A stretch of 64,000 bases of DNA, taken from positions 23,655,585 through 23,719,584 of the forward strand of contig NC_067205.1 in the NCBI RefSeq assembly GCF_026262505.1. Direction: 5' to 3'. Source of the stretch: Trichomonas vaginalis G3 (taxonomy: Eukaryota > Parabasalia > Trichomonadida > Trichomonadidae). The notes beneath the pieces are model-generated. The model was not told the DNA's origin, did not search any database, and saw only the letters and a list, made by a program, of their open reading frames with translations. The position numbers and the translations under genes were made by a program. Of the stretch, positions 1 to 11,478 are shown piece after piece. The stretch's first letter is position 1, and the number at the start of each line of letters is the position of its first letter.

Positions 1-805
1 ATATATTAACAAATACAGAAACAAATAAATATGTAAAGCAACTAAATATTAAGGCGTTAGAAAGACCTAAATTTCTGAAATCCTTACAGAAATCTTCATG
101 GAAAGGATTCTTGCAATTGAGAAAGTTCAAAGGTGGTGCTATTATGAACAAGGTTGCTGATATTTCATATAATCCTGCAATTGAGTTAAATCTTTCGCAT
201 GAAATATCATAATTTTCGTATATATATTCAAGAATCAATAACTTAACGGATCTTAAAAGTTCGCATATCAAGTGAATTCCGATTAACATTAGAAATTCAC
301 TATGTTCAAAATTTGTGTCATTTTTCGGATCTTTAAAATCAGCAATAAGCACCAACATCATGGCAGCATCCATTAATAAGACTGCAAACAGTTGAAATCC
401 AAATATTTTTTTCTTTAATATGAATTTTTTCGATAAAATAATTACCAAAGTGTCGAATAGGTATAAAATAGAGCCTGTTGAGATAGAAACTTTTTTGATA
501 GTTACACTGAGCACGAGACTTTGAATTAAATCAATCATAGCACAAATTGGAATGAGAAGTAACGCTTTCATTGGAATTTCCTGATAAAATTTTTGATTTT
601 CTCTCTTTCTACGTATCATATCTGGAATTATCGATAAAAAAACAGCAACTGCCATAAATAAATTCAAGAAATTTGGTGTTGATTCGCTATTTGCAATGAC
701 TTGATTCATTTGAATGGTCTTACGTGTGCATTGAGAACATACTCTGCAAATGATGTAAAAAATATATGACCAGTTCGTATCAAATGAATTGATTTCAATC
801 ACCAT
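1..805 (-). CDS. Drug/metabolite-transporter-like membrane protein (5' part, runs off window)
   Basis: Reading the minus strand from an ATG at 805 gives an open frame of 268 codons that reaches the window edge with no stop. An in-frame TAA at 830-832 precedes it, so this is the first ATG. The product has several strongly hydrophobic segments, alternating with short basic loops (for example RRKREN and KKFILKKK). The order 'hydrophobic helix, SILYLFDTLVIILSKKFILKKK, hydrophobic helix' resembles the SLC35F/EamA branch of the drug/metabolite transporter superfamily, where a TM helix is followed by a basic turn and another helix. Substrate is not predictable. The family call is by pattern only; another multi-span membrane family is possible. 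Confidence 0.5.
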   Translation of the reverse strand, partial: MVIEINSFDTNWSYIFYIICRVCSQCTRKTIQMNQVIANSESTPNFLNLFMAVAVFLSIIPDMIRRKRENQKFYQEIPMKALLLIPICAMIDLIQSLVLSVTIKKVSISTGSILYLFDTLVIILSKKFILKKKIFGFQLFAVLLMDAAMMLVLIADFKDPKNDTNFEHSEFLMLIGIHLICELLRSVKLLILEYIYENYDISCERFNSIAGLYEISATLFIIAPPLNFLNCKNPFHEDFCKDFRNLGLSNALIFSCFTYLFVSVFVNI

Positions 806-1365
806 TTCTTCAGTCTGATTCCAATTGAATTATCCTCATTTACAATTTCTTTCAATTTATTTTTTGATAATATTTTGATTATCGTTATTTTAATAAAACA
901 TAGTGCTGTTCTTGTAAATTAAATTGAAATTTTGAATGGTAAGAATTTCAGATCCACAAAAAAACAATTTAATGATTTTTTTAATAATTGATGATTTTTT
1001 TTATTAAAAAAGTTACTTTTTTCAAAGCAATTGAAAAGAAATTTCTTTTAAAAAATGATCGCTTCAAGGATGATATTTCGTTGTTTTAATGATCAATATT
1101 CTAATATTTGACTTTTGATTAAACAGAAAACTTTAAAAATTCAAATGTGGTTATTTATATTAATTAATCTTTATTGTTAAATTTAGAGGAAAATCGTCAT
1201 TTTTAAAATTCAATTGAAATTAATCGTCTTTTTTATTTATTACTCTAGAATTACCCACCCAATTGGGCCTCTAATTTCAATATTAATTAATTTATTAAGC
1301 TAAATAAACAAATATAAAAACAATTTATAAAATAACATGGTAAAATAAAAAGATAATAAAAATAC
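806..1365. other. AT-rich intergenic spacer
   Basis: 560 bases between the start of the leftward transporter gene and the end of the leftward dynein gene. It is very AT-rich with many short homopolymer runs. I see no open frame of note, RNA gene or repeat. Confidence 0.6.
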
Positions 1366-4300
1366 TTATCTTGGTGGAAGAAAAGCTCTAACAGAAGCCA
1401 TTCCCCATTGAATTGGATTGCCACTGCATTTGAGATCGATGAATCCTAAGCATTCATTTCCATCATAAACAGCAATCGGAACAACAGAATTATTAGGATC
1501 TGGGAGTTGTTCAGTTGAACTCATATTCAGTTGTAAAGATTTTGTTGCGTAAATTGTTATTTCATCTGTTCCAATGATTGTCAATTCGTCATGATTCCAG
1601 TATGCATTTGATAGTTTCACGTGTTCAATCTTGAGACCATCTTTGCATTCTTTGATGCAAAAACATTTCTTTTCTCCGAGAAATTCTTTCCATTTATGAT
1701 TTTTGTAAATGGAAATGTCATCTCCAAAACTCAGCATCATGCACGAATTGTTAAATGTCGGAGGTACTTCTGATCCAAAGTAAATCGAGTTCTGACTATC
1801 AACATGCGCTAAACCAGGAATACTTGGTTCGTTTTGTCTGAAGAAATACTCGATTTGTTTCACCAATGAATTCTTGTCAACAACATCTCCACAAATTGTT
1901 TCGATGTAGTTGATGAAATAGTTCTTCCAAAGTTCCCTCAGATTGAAGTCGCCAAAATAATTCTGTTCAAAGAATGAAGTCGCCAAATTAACAGTAGGAA
2001 TCAACATTTGCATTGGGAATTTGAAATCATTTCTATGACTTAAAATAGAGAAGAAAAGAAGCAAAGGTCCGCAATAATGCAAACATTCATTGACATTTTG
2101 AGTAATGAATTCTGAAAGGAAACTAGAAACACCATTATTTGTAAATGGTCTGCTGAAATATCTATAAATTGCATGAGGTAAAATTGGAAGTTTTTCTAAG
2201 TCACTTTTTGATGTAAAAATTGCAAAATCAACGAAATTCAAAACGTTTGAATAATAAAGAACAGAATAAATAATCCATTTCGGAAGTGCATCATCAAATA
2301 AAATGATCACTCGTGAACCATTTTGTTCACATAAATTGAACAATGATAAAACAAAATCTTCACTTTTTGGAAGTAAAAAAGAAGTCAGAAAATAACATTT
2401 TTCAGGATACAACAATCTGGCAATGAAATCAATAGGTAATAAATCATCAACTATGATAATAGAAGGATTATCAGCTTGTGAGTTGAAACTAAATGTTGAT
2501 TTGCTTGCAGTAATAAAGAAAGTTCTTGGAAAATGTGACAATTTCTGCAAAATATGATTCACAACTTGAGGCAATAAGGGATAAATATTTCTTTCATGGA
2601 GTTTAGGAAATTGATCTTCTATTAGGAAATCTTTTGCAGATTTGTATTCGATGAGATATTTCGCTTCGAAATTAGACAAAAATGAAACTCTTTCTTTTGG
2701 TTCCAAAAATTCCAAAAAATACAAAATAATTTCTTCTAAATTATTAATCGCTGTTGTCTGATCCATTACTTTTGTATTTTTCAAGTAGTTCTTAATAGTT
2801 GATAACAACTGGAACACAGAGAACTTGTTGTTAGCCATTTGTACAACGTTCCTCAACAAATAATTCAACTTAGAAAATTCATTTTTCTTCTTTTCAATTG
2901 TATTCATTTCTTTGATGGCTTCATTCAATGATTTATCCAGATTAACGAAACCCTCTAGATTAGATCTTAATTGAAGCATTTTTGTATTGTTTTCGAAGTA
3001 TTCTGGCCATGATTCATGACTTAATTCAACCAATCTTCGCATTGAAGTCAGAAAATTTGAATTAATACTCGATACATTTCTCAAAGAATGAATTAACTCC
3101 GTACAATAAGTTTCATTGACGTAAGAACAAACTAAATGTTCAAAGAATGTTGTATTTTCTAATTTGCTTGCTGAGTAATCATGCAAAATGATGTTTGGAT
3201 GTTTGAAATCCTGGAGATTTGTGAAAATCAGCAATTTGAATGATAATTCAATTGGTTTTCTTTGTTCTCCATATTGTACATAATGCATTGCTTGTATCTG
3301 CAAAGTTATGTGTCTTACGAAATCAATGAATTCATATCCTTTCTTTAAATCATCAATAAACGCAAAAACAATTTTTCCTGATGCAATTGAATTAATCAAT
3401 TCTTCTTCATAATTATAATCATAAATAATCTTTGTGTTCATTGCATATTCAACTAAAAAATGCTGCAAAGCAATAGATTGTGGATCATAGTAAACATCAA
3501 TGCAATCATCAATTAAACTATCACTTTCTGATCTAAAGAATAATTGGTCGTAAATAACCAAAGTATTAAACATTTGGGAAGTTCTATCACTTAAATTCCT
3601 GGAAGTTAAGTTTGATGATGTGGAAGAACTGAAGTAATTCAATGAACCAGATTTGGAATTATTCAATAAATCAAGTGTAATTCTCTTTTCAATTAATTTG
3701 AAAGGAGTGTCAAACTCTTGTAATTCACAATCTTTTAATATTTGATGGCGTTTTTCATATGAAAGAGAACAAATTCCATATTGATAAGCAACTTGAACTG
3801 CTGAAAAATTCTTGTTCTTTATGTCAATTCTGGCGGCTTCTGATATAATTGAATCTAAAATTTGTTCTGCACTTTGTAAAGTATTAAATAATTTTCTGAC
3901 ATCATCTTTATCATTTTTCCAAGCAGTTAATAACCAACTTGGACATTCTGTTTGTTCATCCCTTCTCTTCAGAACAGCCATTGCTGAAACATGAGATTCG
4001 GATAAACCATCGAGGAACTTATTGTTCAATCTAATTCTGTTTTTAATGTTAGAAATTTCGTTTGAAATTTCATTTTTGGCTTTGTTTTTCTCAACAATTT
4101 GTATTACAACAGAGAACCATCTAATGAAATAATCAACAATTTCTATATCTGTTATTGGAGTTATTTCGTTTTCTTTTATAACGAAATTGATCTCCGAATT
4201 GTTGTATTTCTGGATTTTACTCGATATCAAAGGATCAATTTTCTCAAGATTTAAATTGAGTAAACTTTCAACAATGTTTGTTTTCGTTCCATCAATTATT

Positions 4301-7300
4301 GGATCAGGAAAAATGGAAATAGTTACATATCCAAATATGTCTTTGAAAGCATCGCATAAAACGGAGGTTTGATCTCTTTGAGAAATCCATCTCAAAACTT
4401 GTCTTTTCTGATTATCAATGTCAATTTTAAGGATAAGTGAAGTGACCACTTTAATTCGATTTGGCAAATTTTGTTCCAAATCTTTTTTGATCAAATCAAG
4501 TTTACTTGTGAAATCTTTGATTTGTTCTTCGAAAATTGTGTTCTTCTTTTTAGTTTCTTTGATTTTGATGTCTAATTGTTCTGCTTTCTGTGTTATATCT
4601 TCGTCATCATCTTTTGGTAAATCAAAATCAATTTTTGGTCGAAGTGAAGTCAAATTTCCGAAAAATGAAGTAATTGATTGAATTTCTCCAATGAAATCTT
4701 GAGTTTTCTCATTCAATAACTTCTGTCTATCCTGTGTGAATTTGTCGTAAATTGACAGATTCAAGTTTGTGTATTTCACGAGTTTATTTACGTAATCATT
4801 ATTTGCCATTCTTGCTTGGTTCATCAATGATTTGTTTATTTCTAAAACTGGCATCTTCTGGCGGAAAATCAAAGGAATTTTCTCGTAATTGTCTTCACGA
4901 CAAACAATCAAGAAATTGATGTAACTTTTGAGTGTTTCAAAAGCTTTTTCTAGTGTGAGATTTGTGTTCAAATAATTCTTGAAAATCTGCAAATCTGTCA
5001 AATCAAAAACTGTTGAACGAGTTGCGTATTCAGAACAATACAAGAAGAAATACAAAATATCAAACAATTCATCATCAATTTGCGATGCTTCGATAATAAA
5101 TGTCTTTTTGTTTTTCGTTTGTGAGATATTAACAAGAGAAGTGAAAATTTGTCCATGAGAACTTTTGTCTAAAACAACAAATTCTGTTCCTTTTATTCCA
5201 GCGAAAATTTTGTATTCATCTGTTTTAATTATCGTTGGAATTTTTGAAAAAATGACTTCACTTATCAAAGAACCGAAATTGAACTGATAAATGAAATCAG
5301 AAACACAGAAATGATTGTTTTGGAACTCAATGACTTCGTTCTCTTGTAATTTGAATACATCAGAAGTATTTTTCAATCCAAAATAAATAGAAAATATTCT
5401 TGAAATATCCGAAATTTTTGTCATGTTAAAAGTTAATGACAAAAACTGTTTGACAAAATACAAGTTTTGTTTCTTGAGGAATTCTTTAATATTGTCTAAT
5501 ATTTCGTCATTGAAATGGAACAAATCAACTTGATCAACATCAGCTTCTGTCACTTTTTCCCAACTCAAAAAGTGACAAGGTGCAAAACAAAACTTATTTG
5601 GATTTGTTGTTGTAATGATCAATTGGATATTTGATACTCTTACGTATGTGTTTTCTGGTGTTTGAATTGATCTAAAAAGTAAGAAACTTTTGACAAAATT
5701 CTTGATTTCAGGTGAACACAACTGATAATCGAAAACAACAATCCAAAGTATTCCTCCTTTCAAGTTTGGTTTGTATTCCATTTGTTTTACAAATTTGAGT
5801 TTGTTGAAAACAACTTTATTGATGTTTTGGTTGAAAGGAGAAACGTAAATAAATGAATCCTTTGGTTTTTTGTTTGTTGCCAAGAAACCTTTTGCGAAAG
5901 TTCTTTTTCCACATGACATTTCTCCATTAATTACCAAAGGAATTCTTTTTGATAAAATGAAAGACAAAAAGTGTTCATTTTCATCAAAATCAGAATTGAA
6001 AGTCTTTTCTATTAACTCTGATAGCAAAATATTTTGTTTTGCTAATTGTCTGAGTTTGTTTAACTTCTTAATCATCAACAAATAAATTGTTTTCTCGTTT
6101 TCTTTGTATAAAATCTTCCTTTTTTCGATCAAACTTTCTAAATAAACAATTATTTCGTTGAAATAAGGATTCAAACTCTTCTCTTGTGCCATGATAAACG
6201 CTAAGTCTTTTAAGCTGATATCTTCTATAAATAAACCGTTACAACATTTAAGTGTCACTTTTTTATAAACTTCGATACATAACGGTTTATAACCATGAAC
6301 AAGGAATTTAATTTTTTTGTTTTTTGATTCATTCCAAGAGAAATTTAATTTGTTGATTTGTTCACCGAGAGAAACAAAAAACAAACCAAGGAAATGATAG
6401 AAAGATTTTGAAACAATCTTAAGAGATTTCGCATGAACACGTATTGGATTATCTGGCGATTGACTTCTTGGAGAAATAAGTTCATATTCTTGGAACAAAT
6501 TATTGATTTTTGTCATTGTTTGGATCAAATTATCAGGTAAAATCAAAGAAATTGGATCTTCAAGAGCTCTTACTTCTCCTGTCAAGAAATATTCAGGAAG
6601 ATTGAAGAAATATCTGTTTTTGTTTTTGATATAAATTTCATTCTTTTGCATTGTTTTGTATATGAAAGGAACAGGATCCAAATTAAAAATCGATTTAGAA
6701 ATGATGTCTAAATCAAGCTGGTTATTGATTTTCAGTTTGATTTCTTCTCTTATTTCACTTATCTTTTGAACTAATAATTCTTTTGGTTCTTTATTCAGAT
6801 AAATCGGTCGATATCTTTGTTTCAAATATCCTGGAATTTCGCAATTTTCTGAAAAAGTGACAAGAAATTGTTTCTCAAGTTTTATGTCTTTGAAACAATT
6901 GTTGACTTTCACTTGTCTCACATTGTTTTCAATGATTTTATAGAAGTCATTAAAACTCTGTGAAGTGCTGCTTTTCGTGATATTATAAATGATTTTATTG
7001 TGAGAAATCAAATCGATTAAATTATCACAATTTTCAGATTCGAAATAAAGATATCCAATGAAATCAGCAAAAACTTTTGACAAATTTCTGTTTGAATTGA
7101 AAACTTTTGTTAATAACAATTCGAAATTTGACATGCCAATAAACATTGCGGATAAACCATTTTCTTCTGTGTCAGACAAAGGAATAATAGAAGGATTATC
7201 AATCATTTCATATCCATATGTCAATGATTGATTCATATATGAAATTGTGACTAATTCTGCAGAAGCAATTTGAGAAATATTGATCCACAAATGTTTGTTT

Positions 7301-10300
7301 AACATGAAATCTCTGTTATCCATAATAAAATGGTTTTCTATTTCTGTTGCAATTTCTCTTTGTCTGAGTTTTAATGATATAATGTTGGCGAGTTTTGTTG
7401 TAAACTCTGGTTTTCTCTTCATTTCATCTCTTAAGTTTTTGATACTTTCTTCGATTTTTATCCTCAAAAAAGTAAAATCATTTCTTGTGAAATCTTTCAA
7501 CATTATTTCATTGAGTTGGTTCTTAAAGAAGGCGGATTCTGATACTAATATTGCTTGTAATGGATATTTCTCATATAATTTTGTTAAATCAGTATAATCT
7601 CTTGTACTAAAACAATCAGAAATTGATCCTTTCACAGTATTTTTCAGTTCACTTTCTATTTTCATCAATAATTCGGTAAAAGAAAGTTTTGGAACAATGA
7701 ATTCACTTGAAAACGAATAAGTTTCACCTAATTTATTTGAAATTCCAAGTAATCTTTCGCTGTCTGCCATAGAAATGTGGAATTTCGAAATTGCTGGGAA
7801 AATTGGTTTGAAATCATTTTGAGAAAATCTCAAATTCGAACAAGCAATGATTATTCCAATTAATTCATCATCATTACACAAATATAATCTTGGATAAAGC
7901 TGTCTCTGTTGGTCTAACAAAGGATGTATCAATTTCATAATAGTTTGGCATCTTTTCTTGCCTTCAATTAAACAATTTACTAATAATTCTCCAATAACAT
8001 TTTTCTGATCCGTTATCGGCTGATTATCGTCATTTGACACTTTTGTTTTATCTTTATTTCCTGACATTACGAAATCCAAACTTGATTTAGACGAGAATGC
8101 TGCTGTATCATCAATTTGTTCATTGAACCTTTTCTCTGGTTCTGGAACTAAACTAAAAACAGTTTGGTTTTTCGAAACTTGACTCATAAAAGTGTCATAA
8201 AAATTATTGACAAATTTAAGTTTTTGGAATAAATAAGGATAATGGAAACTTCCAAATAAATTCTTCGTGATACTTAAAACATAAACATAATCTGTTTGAA
8301 ATGACCTCAAATTTGTCAAAATTTTGATTGCAATGTTTAATTTTTCTGTCCATTCTTTTGATTGTAATCTAATTGAGTCGAAATAATCATTATTCTTAAG
8401 TCCTTTCAAGTACAACATGTAGTTCTCGCATATTTGATTTGCATCGTATAAACAAGGAAAAGTAACAATATTTTTGCCAGCCATTTTTGAGTTTACAAAT
8501 TTAAAACTCAAATTCGAACATTCTTCAATCATTTCGTTGAAATGTTTCATTAAGTTTTCTCTTTGTTGCATTGTTATGATGAAGTCTCTGATCTCATCAA
8601 CTTTGTTGATAAATACTGGTTTGAGAAATTCTAAAACGAATAAAGGTTTGATTTCAAAAAATTTCAAACCGCAAATATCACAAATATTTGACCATCTGAC
8701 ATCATTCATTTCTATTTTTGAGATTGTTGTGAAAAATGGTAAATACTGAGCGATATTTTCATAAACATATGCCATTTTGTCATACAAAACATGGTTAACA
8801 GATCGAAGCTCCCTTTCCGAATAAGAATTAATGAATTCAATCAAAGAAGGTAAGTTACAATCGACCATTCTTTTGTCAATTATCGATTTCAATTTAACAG
8901 TAAATTCTTGATAATATTTCCAATGATGCAAAATGACTTTTAAGTCGTTTTCTACTGTCTTTAAACTAGAGAAATCATAATCAGAATAGTTCATTCTACT
9001 TGAAACAGAAGTGAAATCTTTAACCATTACTTTGACATTTTCTAAATTTGACAAAGCCTGATTTATATCAGAAATTGCAACTTCAGGAGATTGATTTACA
9101 TTACAAATAGCGAATTGACGTTTCATTTGGCGTTCTAATGTTTTAATTTTAGAATCAATTTCTTTCTGTTTCTCTTTCAATTCGTTCAAAGCTCTGATTT
9201 TTGCTCCTTCCATTAAATTCTGAGCTCTTGTAAGTTTTTTGTCAAATTCGTTTGTTATTTCTTTAACTTCTTCAAGAGATTGACTCAAAACAGGTAACAA
9301 AAGTTCCCCGCATTGTATTGCTCGATCAATAATTCCATTAATAATTGTTGTATTTTTGTTTAATTCAGGAATAAAAACAATCGCATTCGAAATATTCAAA
9401 TTAAACTCGGCAATGTTTTCTAAATTATATCCTTTGAGTTCTAAAGTAGAAATGATATGTTTGACATCTTCAATTATGTTCTCACAAATTGTTCTAAAAT
9501 TAGAAAACAAGATGGAATTATTATCTTGTATCAAATTATCAGTGATTTCAATTAATTCTTGTTTCAATGTTCTTGCATCCAAAATTATTTTGTTATGATG
9601 ATAATTCGAATGTAATTTTTTAACAGATTCTTTGAGATTTGTAAAATCTGTCAAATTTTGGACAAATTTTTGAGGATCGTTTACAATTTCCCTCATTTTG
9701 TGCCAATTGTTTTTGAATAAATTGATTTGATGTGCAGGTTCTAGATATAACTCACTTGATTTAACAGCATCTTCATAAGAAAATTCGATTTCTTTTCTCA
9801 TTTCTTCTCTTATGTTTAAAATAATTTTGTTTTTCTCTAAAAATTGACAAACATTTTCACATTTTTGAATTTTGTGTTTTCCTGTTGAATCGATTTTTAA
9901 AGGTCTCACGAAACCATCAAATATATTTACTAAGCTCTTGATGTAATTATTAAATAACTCTGTTAAATCTTTGAGAGTTGGACTAAATGAAATTTTTTCG
10001 GTTTCGTAAACTAAAAAAACTCTGAAAAAATGTTCTGAATTTTGATTACGAAAAAGATCAAACAACTTATTCATTTCTCGTTCGAACAATGTTGTGAAAA
10101 CTTCAATCATCATTTTATCACACATTTTCAAGAAGTTTTTTAGATGATTCACATTTGTCAAACAATATTCTGTGTCACTTTTATGTTGTTTTTCAATTTC
10201 TCTTTCTGCAGCAATACTTAAAGAAGCCTTATAAGCTAGAGCACCTCCAGCTAATAATGCTTGTGGTATTTTCTCTGCTGTTATGAAATCTATGCTTCTT

Positions 10301-11478
10301 GGTGTTGTCATGAAATGATATTTGTTATTTATAACAAAACAAAAATCATCTAAAATTTTGTAGATTTTTTTCGATTTTTCGTAAACAAAGTCTTTCAATT
10401 CATCAACTTTTGTATCAAATATGTGTTTGACGACATCGAATTCGTGATTGTTCGTGTTTTGTACTAAGAAAAATTCGAGATTATAAAATTCATATAAAAT
10501 TTTTCGAAATTCTAATAAAGTATTAGGAAATGATGGTCGAGCATTCCAACCTATAACTGAGAAAGTGTTTTTCTGTTTCAAAAACTTCTTTTCTTCTGTC
10601 CGAAGTTTCCATAAAAAAAATGTTTTGTAAGTTTTGAATTGGCTGAATAATTGGATCGGTTGCAACATTCCATATTGTATTTTCGATCTTATATATACGT
10701 CTATTGGTATAAATTCGGAAGCTCCAGATTGAGAAATTTGAAATACTCCTTTTCTTGAAATTGTTTGATAATCTGTATTGGAAATTGGTGGTGCTTTAAC
10801 TACATCGAAAGAATATCTGTTTGAATGATCAAGAGATCCGTAATGAAATAAAGTATCGTCTGTTTCAGGATTTGCAGCAGAAAACTGTTGTATAGCTTGC
10901 ATGTCATCTTTTATATTGTCTGACATTTTAATTGTCCTTCGAAATGAAGTTGATAATAGTATATTTTGCGAATTTTCAATTTTTGGAGTTTCCAAAAACT
11001 CTGTTTCTATTTTTCTTAATCTCCGTGCAGTATTTGGTCGTGATTCTTCCTCAATTTCCTTGGTTGGTACTGATTTTGAAGAATGACGCCTTGGATTAAA
11101 TCTCGTTAGATCGATTTCTTTGATATTTGCCTTGTAATTATGACGTTTTGATGTATATTCTGTCGTTGGAGGTCGAATTTTTACATTTGAACAATGCTCT
11201 TTTTGCTTAGATTCAAGATGATATTTGTATTGAGTGGAAGGAAAGAGTTTGTAGAAGGTTTTCTCGGATAAATATGTATTAAAATCATGTTGGGATTTAA
11301 TTTTCGCGATTAATCTCAATGTTTTCGTAACAGGTTCATATCTTTTATTTTTATTTACGAGGTCAATTAGAAAACTTCGTAGATTTGACCACAGTGATGT
11401 TCTGTCTATTGAACTGGATGAAATTTTGACCAGGAAATTCTCAAATTCATAATGCACTTTATCAAGAGAATCATCCAT
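1366..11478 (-). CDS. Dynein heavy chain, divergent, with degenerate AAA1
   Basis: A single intron-free frame of 3370 codons, shorter than usual heavy chains (about 4000-4600). The N-terminal third is tail, with coiled-coil stretches around residues 740-790. The linker shows YPRLYLCNDDELIG near residue 1195. The heavy-chain landmark YGYE (LTYGYEMIDN) is near 1420, but the GxxGxGKT P-loop that normally follows at AAA1 is not there. A P-loop (GEMSCGKRT) occurs near 1853 at the AAA3 position, followed by a hydrophobic Walker-B-like strand (LWIVVFDY). Stalk-like coiled coil lies near 2240-2500. The C-terminus (QWGMASVRAFLPPR) matches the place and style of the heavy-chain C-terminal cap. Dyneins move along microtubules using ATP hydrolysis at AAA1, so this one may be structural or non-motile. 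Assignment as dynein is firm; axonemal versus cytoplasmic class is not resolved. Confidence 0.85.
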   Translation of the reverse strand: MDDSLDKVHYEFENFLVKISSSSIDRTSLWSNLRSFLIDLVNKNKRYEPVTKTLRLIAKIKSQHDFNTYLSEKTFYKLFPSTQYKYHLESKQKEHCSNVKIRPPTTEYTSKRHNYKANIKEIDLTRFNPRRHSSKSVPTKEIEEESRPNTARRLRKIETEFLETPKIENSQNILLSTSFRRTIKMSDNIKDDMQAIQQFSAANPETDDTLFHYGSLDHSNRYSFDVVKAPPISNTDYQTISRKGVFQISQSGASEFIPIDVYIRSKIQYGMLQPIQLFSQFKTYKTFFLWKLRTEEKKFLKQKNTFSVIGWNARPSFPNTLLEFRKILYEFYNLEFFLVQNTNNHEFDVVKHIFDTKVDELKDFVYEKSKKIYKILDDFCFVINNKYHFMTTPRSIDFITAEKIPQALLAGGALAYKASLSIAAEREIEKQHKSDTEYCLTNVNHLKNFLKMCDKMMIEVFTTLFEREMNKLFDLFRNQNSEHFFRVFLVYETEKISFSPTLKDLTELFNNYIKSLVNIFDGFVRPLKIDSTGKHKIQKCENVCQFLEKNKIILNIREEMRKEIEFSYEDAVKSSELYLEPAHQINLFKNNWHKMREIVNDPQKFVQNLTDFTNLKESVKKLHSNYHHNKIILDARTLKQELIEITDNLIQDNNSILFSNFRTICENIIEDVKHIISTLELKGYNLENIAEFNLNISNAIVFIPELNKNTTIINGIIDRAIQCGELLLPVLSQSLEEVKEITNEFDKKLTRAQNLMEGAKIRALNELKEKQKEIDSKIKTLERQMKRQFAICNVNQSPEVAISDINQALSNLENVKVMVKDFTSVSSRMNYSDYDFSSLKTVENDLKVILHHWKYYQEFTVKLKSIIDKRMVDCNLPSLIEFINSYSERELRSVNHVLYDKMAYVYENIAQYLPFFTTISKIEMNDVRWSNICDICGLKFFEIKPLFVLEFLKPVFINKVDEIRDFIITMQQRENLMKHFNEMIEECSNLSFKFVNSKMAGKNIVTFPCLYDANQICENYMLYLKGLKNNDYFDSIRLQSKEWTEKLNIAIKILTNLRSFQTDYVYVLSITKNLFGSFHYPYLFQKLKFVNNFYDTFMSQVSKNQTVFSLVPEPEKRFNEQIDDTAAFSSKSSLDFVMSGNKDKTKVSNDDNQPITDQKNVIGELLVNCLIEGKKRCQTIMKLIHPLLDQQRQLYPRLYLCNDDELIGIIIACSNLRFSQNDFKPIFPAISKFHISMADSERLLGISNKLGETYSFSSEFIVPKLSFTELLMKIESELKNTVKGSISDCFSTRDYTDLTKLYEKYPLQAILVSESAFFKNQLNEIMLKDFTRNDFTFLRIKIEESIKNLRDEMKRKPEFTTKLANIISLKLRQREIATEIENHFIMDNRDFMLNKHLWINISQIASAELVTISYMNQSLTYGYEMIDNPSIIPLSDTEENGLSAMFIGMSNFELLLTKVFNSNRNLSKVFADFIGYLYFESENCDNLIDLISHNKIIYNITKSSTSQSFNDFYKIIENNVRQVKVNNCFKDIKLEKQFLVTFSENCEIPGYLKQRYRPIYLNKEPKELLVQKISEIREEIKLKINNQLDLDIISKSIFNLDPVPFIYKTMQKNEIYIKNKNRYFFNLPEYFLTGEVRALEDPISLILPDNLIQTMTKINNLFQEYELISPRSQSPDNPIRVHAKSLKIVSKSFYHFLGLFFVSLGEQINKLNFSWNESKNKKIKFLVHGYKPLCIEVYKKVTLKCCNGLFIEDISLKDLAFIMAQEKSLNPYFNEIIVYLESLIEKRKILYKENEKTIYLLMIKKLNKLRQLAKQNILLSELIEKTFNSDFDENEHFLSFILSKRIPLVINGEMSCGKRTFAKGFLATNKKPKDSFIYVSPFNQNINKVVFNKLKFVKQMEYKPNLKGGILWIVVFDYQLCSPEIKNFVKSFLLFRSIQTPENTYVRVSNIQLIITTTNPNKFCFAPCHFLSWEKVTEADVDQVDLFHFNDEILDNIKEFLKKQNLYFVKQFLSLTFNMTKISDISRIFSIYFGLKNTSDVFKLQENEVIEFQNNHFCVSDFIYQFNFGSLISEVIFSKIPTIIKTDEYKIFAGIKGTEFVVLDKSSHGQIFTSLVNISQTKNKKTFIIEASQIDDELFDILYFFLYCSEYATRSTVFDLTDLQIFKNYLNTNLTLEKAFETLKSYINFLIVCREDNYEKIPLIFRQKMPVLEINKSLMNQARMANNDYVNKLVKYTNLNLSIYDKFTQDRQKLLNEKTQDFIGEIQSITSFFGNLTSLRPKIDFDLPKDDDEDITQKAEQLDIKIKETKKKNTIFEEQIKDFTSKLDLIKKDLEQNLPNRIKVVTSLILKIDIDNQKRQVLRWISQRDQTSVLCDAFKDIFGYVTISIFPDPIIDGTKTNIVESLLNLNLEKIDPLISSKIQKYNNSEINFVIKENEITPITDIEIVDYFIRWFSVVIQIVEKNKAKNEISNEISNIKNRIRLNNKFLDGLSESHVSAMAVLKRRDEQTECPSWLLTAWKNDKDDVRKLFNTLQSAEQILDSIISEAARIDIKNKNFSAVQVAYQYGICSLSYEKRHQILKDCELQEFDTPFKLIEKRITLDLLNNSKSGSLNYFSSSTSSNLTSRNLSDRTSQMFNTLVIYDQLFFRSESDSLIDDCIDVYYDPQSIALQHFLVEYAMNTKIIYDYNYEEELINSIASGKIVFAFIDDLKKGYEFIDFVRHITLQIQAMHYVQYGEQRKPIELSFKLLIFTNLQDFKHPNIILHDYSASKLENTTFFEHLVCSYVNETYCTELIHSLRNVSSINSNFLTSMRRLVELSHESWPEYFENNTKMLQLRSNLEGFVNLDKSLNEAIKEMNTIEKKKNEFSKLNYLLRNVVQMANNKFSVFQLLSTIKNYLKNTKVMDQTTAINNLEEIILYFLEFLEPKERVSFLSNFEAKYLIEYKSAKDFLIEDQFPKLHERNIYPLLPQVVNHILQKLSHFPRTFFITASKSTFSFNSQADNPSIIIVDDLLPIDFIARLLYPEKCYFLTSFLLPKSEDFVLSLFNLCEQNGSRVIILFDDALPKWIIYSVLYYSNVLNFVDFAIFTSKSDLEKLPILPHAIYRYFSRPFTNNGVSSFLSEFITQNVNECLHYCGPLLLFFSILSHRNDFKFPMQMLIPTVNLATSFFEQNYFGDFNLRELWKNYFINYIETICGDVVDKNSLVKQIEYFFRQNEPSIPGLAHVDSQNSIYFGSEVPPTFNNSCMMLSFGDDISIYKNHKWKEFLGEKKCFCIKECKDGLKIEHVKLSNAYWNHDELTIIGTDEITIYATKSLQLNMSSTEQLPDPNNSVVPIAVYDGNECLGFIDLKCSGNPIQWGMASVRAFLPPR

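Noticed and set aside
3812-10000. Several plus-strand frames of 60-105 codons inside the dynein gene
   Set aside because: They are antisense shadows of one long, well-supported gene.
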